Assembly (NCBI RefSeq): GCF_006438785.1
Contig: NZ_RCZB01000002.1
Coordinates: forward strand, 1 to 64,000
Source of the DNA: Rhodanobacter glycinis
GTDB taxonomy: Bacteria > Pseudomonadota > Gammaproteobacteria > Xanthomonadales > Rhodanobacteraceae
Length of the DNA stretch: 64,000 nt
Reading direction: 5' to 3'
Both the position numbers and the translations under genes were made by a program. How positions within the stretch are numbered: the stretch's first letter is position 1; every line of letters starts with the position of its first letter. Under the pieces are notes generated by a model that ran no database searches, had not been told where the DNA came from, and saw only the letters and a list, made by a program, of their open reading frames with translations. Of this stretch, positions 38,457-46,692 are shown piece after piece.

Positions 38457-40427
38457 ATGCAAATGGATCTCGACCAACTCCCCCGTGCTGCGTTGATCAA
38501 GCTATTGCAGGAGCATGAAGCCAGCCTTCTTGAGGCCGGAAAAGACGGCATCGTGATGAACTACGCCGGGCGAACCGCGCCTTGGCAGATCATCCGACAG
38601 GTCAAGCCGAAGTTGTCGCGCATCATCAAGAAATATTCGTGTGGAACAGAGGACCAGCAGTTTCAGAACGAGCTGTGGGAAGGCGAGAATCTTTCCGCCA
38701 TGGTCACGCTCTATAAATATCGTGGCCAGGTTGACTTGATCATGACGGATCCTCCCTACAACACGGGTGAGGACTTCCGCTACAACGACAAATGGGACAC
38801 AGATCCGAACGATCCCGACCTCGGCGATTTGGTGCCGAAGGAAGACGGCTCGAAGCACAGCAAGTGGCTTCGATTCATGACGCCTCGGTTGTGGATGATG
38901 CGAGAAATGCTCAAGCCCAACGGGGTCATTGCGATCTGCATCGATCACCGCGAGCTGTTCCGGCTTGGCATGCTGATGGATGAGATCTTCAAGGAAGACA
39001 ATCGCATCGGCATCATCAATTGGCAAAAGGCCTACTCCCCAAAAAACGATACGGGTGGAAAAAAGGGCGGACTGTCCACTGCCACCGAATATGTCTTGGT
39101 CTATGCCAAGGACATGGATCGGACAAAAACAGGGCTGCTCGATCGCACCGCGTCCATGAATTCTCGATATACAAACGAGGATGGAGATCCTGATGGGGAA
39201 TGGACAGCGGCTGACGTAACTGCTCCCGAATATCGCAAGACCGGAACCTACGCGATTCAATCTCCGTTTACAGGCCGGATGTTTTATCCGACCCGGGGCC
39301 ATTGGGTTTCCGATCGAGCAGAGATGAAGCGCTCACTGGAAGCGTGGGGCGTTGAATACGCGTCGAAGAAGCTCGATGACCACTGCGAAGCAGATGCGCT
39401 TGTCATTAAGGGTTGCAAATTCGAAGGGCTCGAACCCAAGGCAGGACAGGCTGCGCTCAAGAAGGCGCGTGTCAGCGCGCTAAAAGTAATGGATCGAGGA
39501 GTCTGGCCGAGCCTGGTGTTCACTGATGGGGGCGAAGGCGGTCCACGACAGAAAAAGCATCTGACTAAGGTTCGCAAGGGAAAGGTTCCACTGACCTATT
39601 GGGCTAAGGACGAGTATGAAGATCCGCTTGTCATGGGGACCCAATCATGGGATCACGAGGAATCCGGCCACAGTCAAGCGGGAGTGAATGAGCTGACTGC
39701 TGTCGTTGGTCCAGGTCATAATTTCAAGACCGTCAAACCGCTGCGGCTGATCAAGAAGATCATTCAGATCTGGTGTCGTCCAGATGGCGTCGTCATGGAT
39801 CCCTTCGCGGGTTCCGGAACGACCGGGCACGCCGTCCTCGACTTGAACCAGGATTCGGGAGCAAGTCGGCGGTTCATCATGATTGAGCAGGGGAACACCG
39901 AGAAGGGCGACCGCTACGCGAAGACTCTGACTGCCGATCGTCTGCGTCGGGTGATCAGTGGCGATTGGGTATCGGGCAAGCGTCCGTCGATGCTTGGTGG
40001 GTTTCGGTTCGTCGAGCTGCAGCGCAAGGATGTCGATGCGAAGGCGGTGATTGATCTGGCACGAGAGGAGATGATTGACCTTCTGCTGACGAGCTATTGG
40101 AACAAGGCCGAGAAGGCAAAATCCTACTTGAAGCGATTGGATGTCGGATCGCACAAGTATCTCTTTGGCGTCAGTCCAAACAACGAAGGATTCTTCCTGG
40201 TGTGGGGAGCTTCTGAAAGTCCGTCGGTGCTCGATCGTGCAGTGTTCCGGGCCATTGTTGAGGAAGCCCAGAAAGCAGGTCTCGCGCGACGCTATCACGT
40301 CTATGCGCGCACAGCGGTTTATACCGGGTCGAGTGTCGAGTTCTACAAAATTCCCGACAAGGTGCTTGAACATATCGGCTTCAACATTCGCGCAGATGCC
40401 CTCAACAACGAGGAGGCTTCTGCATGA
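38457..40427 (+). CDS. mod: Type III restriction-modification methyltransferase (Mod)
   Basis: 656 aa N6-adenine DNA methyltransferase of the beta class: catalytic motif IV DPPYNTG (about residue 100) precedes the SAM-binding motif I DPFAGSGTTGHAV (about 447). The middle third (about residues 200-430) is the target-recognition region. Mod alone methylates its asymmetric site and supplies the recognition part of the restriction complex. Another Met two codons later (38463) is an equally possible start. The stop overlaps the res start (ATGA). Confidence 0.93.
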   Translation: MQMDLDQLPRAALIKLLQEHEASLLEAGKDGIVMNYAGRTAPWQIIRQVKPKLSRIIKKYSCGTEDQQFQNELWEGENLSAMVTLYKYRGQVDLIMTDPPYNTGEDFRYNDKWDTDPNDPDLGDLVPKEDGSKHSKWLRFMTPRLWMMREMLKPNGVIAICIDHRELFRLGMLMDEIFKEDNRIGIINWQKAYSPKNDTGGKKGGLSTATEYVLVYAKDMDRTKTGLLDRTASMNSRYTNEDGDPDGEWTAADVTAPEYRKTGTYAIQSPFTGRMFYPTRGHWVSDRAEMKRSLEAWGVEYASKKLDDHCEADALVIKGCKFEGLEPKAGQAALKKARVSALKVMDRGVWPSLVFTDGGEGGPRQKKHLTKVRKGKVPLTYWAKDEYEDPLVMGTQSWDHEESGHSQAGVNELTAVVGPGHNFKTVKPLRLIKKIIQIWCRPDGVVMDPFAGSGTTGHAVLDLNQDSGASRRFIMIEQGNTEKGDRYAKTLTADRLRRVISGDWVSGKRPSMLGGFRFVELQRKDVDAKAVIDLAREEMIDLLLTSYWNKAEKAKSYLKRLDVGSHKYLFGVSPNNEGFFLVWGASESPSVLDRAVFRAIVEEAQKAGLARRYHVYARTAVYTGSSVEFYKIPDKVLEHIGFNIRADALNNEEASA

Positions 40428-42793
40428 TCGAGCTCAAGACCTTCCAGAGTGATGCGGCCCGGCTGATTGCGGAACGGTATGAGCTCTTCAATAAATATAG
40501 GCCGCTCAAAGCCAATGGTCGACCGCGGCCGTTTTTCCAGGCTTTGGCGGCACTTACTGGCGCCGGAAAAACTCCGATCCTCGCGCAGAGCGTCAACTGG
40601 CTTCGCATATCTTATCCGTCCATTGAGCCGATTGTGCTGTGGATGTCCAAGGCAAAGTCAGTGGTAGGACAGACCCTGACGAACTTCTCCGCGGGCGGGA
40701 AGTATCACGAAATTCTTGAAGGGTTTCGTATCGCCGGGATCCAGGACATGGAGCCCACCATGCTCGCTGACGGATCCGTGCCGCTGATCCTGATGACGAC
40801 AACGGGCGTCTTCAACAATAAGGATCAAGTTGCAGGGCACTTGAGGATCTACAAGTCCGGGCAGGACCTGTTCGGCGGCACATCGCCTTGGGAGCGCCTG
40901 AAAGATCGACTCATGGATGACGGCCGGCGACGCCCGCTGATCATCGTTTACGACGAAGGGCACAACCTGTCGGAACAGCAGACTGACATTCTCGCTGAGC
41001 TGGATGCCGACGCCTACCTGTTGGCGAGTTCAACTCTAAAATTGCCCGAGGGATTCGAGAAGTCCGTGGTCAAGCCCATCCTTGGCTGGGTCGAGGAGGT
41101 CGAGGATATGACCGGTTTGGCCAAAGCTCAGGCCTTGGGCAAGAACGGGAAAGCTGATCCGCGGTTGTTCATCACAACGGCTGTATCCAGCGACGCTGTT
41201 GTGGACGCACAGCTGGTCAAGCGAGCCATCCAATTCGATGGCACCACGGCACCGATGGAACGATGCCTCGACGAGCTGACCGATCGCATGACCCTGCTAA
41301 GGTCGGAATCCAAGCGTCTGGGCCTGAGTATTCAGCCGAAGGCAATCTACGTCTGCAAGACGAATATCAACGACGATGGAAGCAAGGACGATCCCAAAGC
41401 GCCGTTTCAGATGCGCCAAGCGCCGCCCATTCGGATCTGGCAATACTTGGTGGAACAGAAGAAGGTTTCGCCCAAGGACATCGCGATCTACGCGAACCTT
41501 GATTTTGCGGAAGGATCGAAGCCCGAAGAGGTCAATCTCTTTTCGAAGGGGGAGAGCGATTTCGACGATTTTTCCGCGGGCGAATACAAGCACATCATCT
41601 TCAACCTGGCGCTTCAAGAAGGTTGGGACGATCCCGGCTGCTACTGCGCCTACATCGACAAGAGCATGGGTTCGTCGATTGCTGTTGAACAGATGATCGG
41701 TCGCGTGCTCCGGCAATACGGCGCGGAACACTATGAATCGCCGCTTCTCAACAGCGCACATTTCTTCATTCGGGTCGACAAAGAAAATGTCTTCGACGAG
41801 ACGATTTCAAAGATCCAGAGGAAGCTCAATGATGAGGGCGCTCCCATTGAGATCACGAGCAATTTCGGCGGGACTGGGGCAGGTTCCATCACGCTTGAAC
41901 CGCGCTTCGATGACGTGACGCTTTACGAAGTGCACGTGAACAGTGTTGACGCTCAGCCCCACGTCGCCGAGGAGCTTGCGAAATATCCCAGCTATTCGAA
42001 GGACGACCCGTCCACGAAGGGCGAAGCCCGAACGGCCAAGACAGAAATCGATATGACCAAGCTTGGAGACAGCAGCAAGGCTGCCTGGAGCCCTGGGGGC
42101 GACACGAATCCTGTAAGGGTGCGCTGGCTTCTCACCAATGCGATTCGAGAGCGTTCCAGTCGAGTATCAGCGATGGTTGATACAACCGATAGCAAGTTCG
42201 ATGTACGAGTTCAGATGAACAGTCCGGCAGCCAGCATGGTTGGAGATGTGGCCGAGCGAGTGGTCGAAGCCTACTTCGATCATTCGGAGCTGAGCTATGA
42301 AACGAGCTCGCCAATGGATTTTGGTCCACTGCGCACAGCGAAAGACGCATCGACGTTTACTTGCAGCTTGTATGAGCGTTATGGCGGTCTCAACAAGATG
42401 GAGATGAAATTCGCGGAGGCCTTAGATCGTGCGAAGGTGCGGTGGCACAGGAACCCGAACGCTGGTGGGTATTCAATTCCGTTGCTTACACCTGGCGACA
42501 CAGGATCGTTTCGTCCCGACTTTCTCGTCTGGTCTGGCAAGAAGGTCTTCTGTCTGGACACCAAGGGGAAGCACCTGCTGAGTGACGCCGTCGCTCGGAA
42601 ACTCTTTGACATCCAAGACCCAGACACCGGTAAAGTTGCCCTTCACGTTCGGCTGATCAGTGAGGGCAAACAGACTTCATTGGGTTCCAAAGCCAGTGGC
42701 GGTGGCTACACCGTCTGGAAAATGAAGTCTGGCTCGGTGCACCCGGTTCACGTTGAGAGCATGGACAAAGCCGTCGCCGCTTGCCTGAAATAG
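40424..42793 (+). CDS. res: Type III restriction enzyme subunit (Res)
   Basis: 789 aa ATP-dependent helicase-nuclease. Superfamily 2 motifs are visible: Walker A LTGAGKTPI (about residue 44-52), motif II DEGH (about 173), and motif VI QMIGRVLRQYG (about 424). The C-terminal part carries a PD-(D/E)xK-like nuclease: RPDFLVWSGKKVFCLDTKGK (about residues 694-713). With Mod it cleaves DNA after convergent translocation between unmethylated sites. Both subunits look intact, so the system may be active. Confidence 0.93.
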   Translation: MIELKTFQSDAARLIAERYELFNKYRPLKANGRPRPFFQALAALTGAGKTPILAQSVNWLRISYPSIEPIVLWMSKAKSVVGQTLTNFSAGGKYHEILEGFRIAGIQDMEPTMLADGSVPLILMTTTGVFNNKDQVAGHLRIYKSGQDLFGGTSPWERLKDRLMDDGRRRPLIIVYDEGHNLSEQQTDILAELDADAYLLASSTLKLPEGFEKSVVKPILGWVEEVEDMTGLAKAQALGKNGKADPRLFITTAVSSDAVVDAQLVKRAIQFDGTTAPMERCLDELTDRMTLLRSESKRLGLSIQPKAIYVCKTNINDDGSKDDPKAPFQMRQAPPIRIWQYLVEQKKVSPKDIAIYANLDFAEGSKPEEVNLFSKGESDFDDFSAGEYKHIIFNLALQEGWDDPGCYCAYIDKSMGSSIAVEQMIGRVLRQYGAEHYESPLLNSAHFFIRVDKENVFDETISKIQRKLNDEGAPIEITSNFGGTGAGSITLEPRFDDVTLYEVHVNSVDAQPHVAEELAKYPSYSKDDPSTKGEARTAKTEIDMTKLGDSSKAAWSPGGDTNPVRVRWLLTNAIRERSSRVSAMVDTTDSKFDVRVQMNSPAASMVGDVAERVVEAYFDHSELSYETSSPMDFGPLRTAKDASTFTCSLYERYGGLNKMEMKFAEALDRAKVRWHRNPNAGGYSIPLLTPGDTGSFRPDFLVWSGKKVFCLDTKGKHLLSDAVARKLFDIQDPDTGKVALHVRLISEGKQTSLGSKASGGGYTVWKMKSGSVHPVHVESMDKAVAACLK

Positions 42794-42998
42794 AGCTGAG
42801 CAACCTATTGCAGGCAAGCGGCGTGCTTTCGCGTGACACCGACAATGCGGGTAGTTTCGACGTAAAGCATCAGCAGATCGAAACAGAGGTCAGTGTGAGC
42901 TGGCCCGGATTTGACGGACACCTTTGAACGGGAACAGTTATGGACCGTTGCAGGTCGCATCCGATTTTGGAGCTAGCGCTTCGTCGCCGACCTATCCG

Positions 42999-43196
42999 TC
43001 AAGCGTCCACGGCAAGGTCATGCTGATCGACGTCACGGGGTTCTGGGCTGCGTGTGGCCAGGTAGAGCCCGACAAGGCCGACTGCTGTGCTGTCCATGAT
43101 GCGCACTGCACTAGCCAACTCTGCATCGCTGCAGCTGAAGTTGCCGCACCAGTAGGCTCGGCAGAGTGGGTTATCCATGTCGATATGCTCGTCCAT
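42999..43196 (-). CDS. DUF3606-like small protein
   Basis: 65 aa from the ATG at 43196; a GTG at 43205 would add three residues. The pattern DEHIDMDNP ... AYWCGNFSCSDAELASAVRI ... VGLVGLYLA resembles DUF3606 proteins, which are short helical proteins of unknown role common in proteobacteria (typical form: I-x-x-x-x-E-x-x-Y-W-x-x-x-F-G-V-S-x-x-E-L). The protein is isolated between the R-M genes and the regulators. Confidence 0.55.
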   Translation of the reverse strand: MDEHIDMDNPLCRAYWCGNFSCSDAELASAVRIMDSTAVGLVGLYLATRSPEPRDVDQHDLAVDA

Positions 43197-43339
43197 GGCT
43201 GCCACGTTCGCGCAGCTTGGCCGTCGCGGATATCAGCGGCTGGATCGGTGTTCTGTAGGCGCTTGCAACCGGTGGGGTCGGGCATTGCTGCGCTCGACCA
43301 AAATAGATTGGGGAAGACAAGCTGGTCTCTTCTGATAAC

Positions 43340-43594
43340 TCACCGCTTCCCGTGTTCGGGCACCTGCAACAAGTCGGTGATGTCCACTCCCAATACTTGA
43401 GCTAGCCGTTCTAGGCCATCTATCGAGATGTTAGTGACGCAACGCTCGAGCTGAGACACGTATGTACGGTGAAACTCAGCAATCTCGGCCAACTGTTCTT
43501 GGCTTAGCCCCTTAGCTTTGCGCAGGTGGCGAATGTTTGCCGCCACGCGCTTGCGGGCGTTTGGTAGCGATGGAAGAGAGGACTTGGACGACAT
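43340..43594 (-). CDS. XRE-family transcriptional regulator (copy 1)
   Basis: 84 aa single-domain helix-turn-helix protein. HTH residues about 20-75: IRHLRKAKGLSQEQLAE, then FHRTYVSQLERCVTNIS and LERLAQVLGVDITDLL. The frame runs 88 codons further upstream, but MSSKSS at 43594 gives the same layout as the paralogue at 43863-44117. The DNA upstream matches that of the paralogue and carries 15-base-period direct repeats, suggesting autoregulation. Confidence 0.88.
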   Translation of the reverse strand: MSSKSSLPSLPNARKRVAANIRHLRKAKGLSQEQLAEIAEFHRTYVSQLERCVTNISIDGLERLAQVLGVDITDLLQVPEHGKR

Positions 43595-43622
43595 GCGTCC
43601 AGCCTGACCATCTACCGGGTTA

Positions 43623-43644
43623 CCTTCTACAGAATATAACTCTA
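43623..43644 (-). promoter_or_regulatory. Direct-repeat operator candidate upstream of XRE copy 1
   Basis: On the minus strand TAGAGTT and TAGAAGG lie 15 bases apart (43638-43644 and 43623-43629). The surrounding sequence, CATNNNNCCAGCCTGNCCATCTACCG read on the plus strand from the start codon in blocks, is shared with the region before XRE copy 2. Confidence 0.5.
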
Positions 43645-43862
43645 CTGCTAATAACCGAGTAGTCGCCTCGTGGTGTGCTGATGATTTGCAGCACTGTGTT
43701 ACGCGAGGTGGCTGACGCTTTGAGTGCAGATAGCGCGCAGTAATCGTTACGAGCCGGGCGATCCAATGCGCCTCCCCCACTGGCCGTCTAAATCTGCGCC
43801 GGTAGGCCGCAGTTTTTCTCATGACTGCTGCGCTCCCTGAAGTTACTAGGGGCGCCATTTTT

Positions 43863-44117
43863 CTATTTCGGGGGCTGCATCAGGGAAAGGGCATCCACTC
43901 CAAAGACTTTCGCGAACGCCTCCAGGCGCTCGACGGAAATATTGGTGACGCGGCGTTCGATCTGCGACACGTACGTGGGGTGGCACGGCACCAATTCACT
44001 GAGTTCTGCTTGCGTCAGACCCATGGCATCGCGGCGGCGACGGACGTTCACGGCGATGTGACCGAGAGCGCTCGACAGGGGTGCAGGCTTGCGCTTGGGC
44101 TTGGACTGGGAGGGCAT
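43863..44117 (-). CDS. XRE-family transcriptional regulator (copy 2)
   Basis: 84 aa, paralogue of the gene at 43340-43594: same length, VRRRRDAMGLTQAELSE, then CHPTYVSQIERRVTNIS and LEAFAKVFGVDALSLM. A basic N-terminal arm (KPKRKP) may add DNA contacts. It is divergent from the TonB receptor gene at 44276 with 158 bases between, so the two probably share a control region. It could regulate the receptor, the lasso genes, or itself. Confidence 0.9.
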   Translation of the reverse strand: MPSQSKPKRKPAPLSSALGHIAVNVRRRRDAMGLTQAELSELVPCHPTYVSQIERRVTNISVERLEAFAKVFGVDALSLMQPPK

Positions 44118-44145
44118 AAGCCCAGCCTGTCCATCTACCGCCTTG

Positions 44146-44182
44146 AATTCTACAGATTATTACTCTACTTTATATTACTCTA
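44146..44182. promoter_or_regulatory. Triple direct-repeat operator between XRE copy 2 and the TonB receptor
   Basis: AATTCTA (44146), TACTCTA (44161) and TACTCTA (44176) recur at an exact 15-base period; on the minus strand this reads TAGAGTA, TAGAGTA, TAGAATT. The region is very AT-rich and should contain the divergent promoters (for example TATATT at 44171). The spacing is 1.5 helical turns. A related two-copy version precedes XRE copy 1. Confidence 0.6.
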
Positions 44183-44275
44183 CATAGGCGCAGCGCCCAT
44201 GGTGCTGCCCAGTAGAGGCCGTGTCCGCGACAGGACCGGCAAGCAAAGCAGTCCAACCAAGGGGAGGAACGCAGC

Positions 44276-46687
44276 ATGAAGCCAGGCACGCTACACAACG
44301 CCATTTCCATCGCCTTGCTCGTGGCCGCCATCGGCACCAGCGAGCGGGCCATGGCCCAGGACACCACGACAGACACGGCCATGCAGGACAGGGCGCCGGC
44401 GACCAAAGCGCCGGCCAAGACGCAACCGAAAACATCGACCGACAAGTCCGCCGCGCCAGCGGCAACCAACCTGCAGACCGTGACCGTCACCGGCACGCGC
44501 ATCCGCGGCGGCAGCACGCCATCACCAGTCATCACGATCGGCAGCGAGCGGATCCAGGAAGAGGGCTTTACCGATCTCGGCGAAGTGGCCCGAAGCGTGC
44601 CTCAGAACTTTTCCGGGGGACAGAATCCTGGAGTTGCGAAAGGCGCAGGGGGAGGTGGGCCAAGCAATCAAAACATCACCGGCGGCTCGGGCATGAATCT
44701 ACGCGGGCTGGGGCCGGATGCGACCTTGACCTTGCTCAATGGTCGTCGCATGTCCTACGGCGGTTTTTCTCAAGCGGTGGACATCAGCGCCATTCCTGTG
44801 TCGGCGGTGGAGCGCCTTGAGATCGTGCCGGATGGTGCTTCTGCGATCTATGGCTCCGATGCGGTGGGCGGTGTGGCCAATGTGATCCTCAAGCGGGACT
44901 TCGATGGGGTGACCGTGGGCACGCGCTATGGCGGAGCCACCGAGGGTGGGCTGATCACGCGCGAGTACACCGCGACTACCGGCACCACTTGGGCTACGGG
45001 CGGCTTGATCACGGCGCTGGAGAAAACCTCCAATGACCCGATCTACTCCGACCAGCGTGACTACACCCGGTCGATGTACCGGCCTTCGACGCTGTGGCAG
45101 GGCAACGATCTGCGCAGCGGCTTGTTCAGCTTGCATCAGTCGTTGGGGGACGCTGCGGAACTGCATCTGGATGCGCTCAGGAACGAGCGGGACATCTCGA
45201 CATCGTCGGCATACCCCAGCGTCTACTACCCCTACAACGTCGAGACGAAGACCACCCTGCTGGCGCCCAGTTTCGAAATATGGCTGCCGGGCGACTGGAC
45301 GCTCACGCTCAGCGGGGCCGTGGGAAAGGAGAGGAGTTCTATTTCTCAACCGACAGTAAGCAGAACAGACGGGGCGGTCACTGCTGGCGGCGTCGCGTAC
45401 GGGAACAAAAGCCGGACTTACGAGATCGGCGCGGAAGGGCCGTTGTTCACACTGCCCGGCGGCGAAGCGAGGCTGGCCACGGGTGCAGGCTACCGGTACA
45501 ACGACTTTCTGTACTCGATCCCCAGCCGCGGAACGGTCGGTGCCAGTGGCGATCAGAGCAGCCGCTTTGCCTATGCCGAGTTGAGCGTGCCGTTGATCGG
45601 GCCGGAGCAGGGCATCGGCGGAGTTGAGCGACTTGCGCTGACAGGCGCGGTCCGCACCGAAGATGGCGGCTACGGAAGGGTGACCTCGCCCAAGTTTGGT
45701 CTGATCTATGCGCCCAGTGCCGATTTCTCGTTGAAAGCCTCATGGGGCAAGTCGTTCAAGGAGCCCACACTTGATCAGCTCTCTCTCGCCCAGGTCGCCA
45801 TCTACTACCCGGCGGCGACATTTGGTGCCGGTTACCCCACGGACGCTGCGGTGTTGTGGCTGTCGGGCGGCAACGCGGACCTGCGTCCCGAGCGGGCCCG
45901 GACATGGAGTGCCTCGCTGGCATTTCACCCGGAGGCCCTAACCGGCCTTGAAGCGGAGCTGACCTGGTTCGACATCGACTACACCGACCGTGTTCTGCAG
46001 CCGCTCACCGATTTCAACGTGCTAGGCAATCCGGTCTACGCGGATTTTGTCGATTACGATCCAACCGAGGCCGCGCAGGGGACGGCGCTTGCAAACGTAA
46101 ACAGCAGCAACTTCTTCAACTTCGTTGGTGCACCTTACGACGCCAGCAAGGTCGTGGCGATCCTCGACGGCCGGTATGTCAATGCAGCCCGGCAACGGAT
46201 CAAGGGGGGCGACCTGTCGGGGTCGTACCAATTCAACCTGAGCTCAGGGCGGTTGATGGTCCGGGGCTCGACCAGTTGGCTGGCCAGTACACAATCTCTG
46301 ACGGTGGCGCAGAGCCCCTACGACTTGGCTGGCACATTGGCCCATCCGGCCAGGATCAAAAGCCGAATCGGGGCGATGTGGCAGCAGGGCGGATTTACCG
46401 CTTCGCTGTTTGGAAACTACACGAGCGGGGTGACCAATACTGCGGATGGCAGGAAGGGCGCCTCGTTTAGCACCTTCGACGCCACGCTGCGCTACGAGGC
46501 CGGCGCGCGCGAGGATGCATGGTCGAATCTGGCGTTGGAGTTGTCGGCCCAGAATCTACTCAATCGTGCGCCGCCGTTGTACGCCGCCACCTCGGTGAAC
46601 TACGCCAACGGCTATGCGCCCTACGATTCGACCAACTACTCGGCGGTGGGGCGCTTCCTGAGCCTGTCGTTGTCCAAGCATTGGTGA
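44276..46687 (+). CDS. TonB-dependent receptor of the lasso peptide locus
   Basis: 803 aa. Signal peptide (MKPGTLHNAISIALLVAA, ending AMAQ), a Lys/Ala/Pro linker, TonB-box-like LQTVTVTGTRIRGG (about residue 66-80), plug domain with MNLRGLGPDATLTLLNGRR and GSDAVGGVANVIL, and a beta-barrel ending SLSKHW (terminal aromatic). It starts the operon receptor-isopeptidase; GGGGAGGAA precedes the ATG. In related isopeptidase-type lasso clusters the receptor is thought to import the mature lasso peptide, often suggested to be a siderophore-like or signalling role. Confidence 0.92.
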   Translation: MKPGTLHNAISIALLVAAIGTSERAMAQDTTTDTAMQDRAPATKAPAKTQPKTSTDKSAAPAATNLQTVTVTGTRIRGGSTPSPVITIGSERIQEEGFTDLGEVARSVPQNFSGGQNPGVAKGAGGGGPSNQNITGGSGMNLRGLGPDATLTLLNGRRMSYGGFSQAVDISAIPVSAVERLEIVPDGASAIYGSDAVGGVANVILKRDFDGVTVGTRYGGATEGGLITREYTATTGTTWATGGLITALEKTSNDPIYSDQRDYTRSMYRPSTLWQGNDLRSGLFSLHQSLGDAAELHLDALRNERDISTSSAYPSVYYPYNVETKTTLLAPSFEIWLPGDWTLTLSGAVGKERSSISQPTVSRTDGAVTAGGVAYGNKSRTYEIGAEGPLFTLPGGEARLATGAGYRYNDFLYSIPSRGTVGASGDQSSRFAYAELSVPLIGPEQGIGGVERLALTGAVRTEDGGYGRVTSPKFGLIYAPSADFSLKASWGKSFKEPTLDQLSLAQVAIYYPAATFGAGYPTDAAVLWLSGGNADLRPERARTWSASLAFHPEALTGLEAELTWFDIDYTDRVLQPLTDFNVLGNPVYADFVDYDPTEAAQGTALANVNSSNFFNFVGAPYDASKVVAILDGRYVNAARQRIKGGDLSGSYQFNLSSGRLMVRGSTSWLASTQSLTVAQSPYDLAGTLAHPARIKSRIGAMWQQGGFTASLFGNYTSGVTNTADGRKGASFSTFDATLRYEAGAREDAWSNLALELSAQNLLNRAPPLYAATSVNYANGYAPYDSTNYSAVGRFLSLSLSKHW

Positions 46688-46692
46688 CGGCA

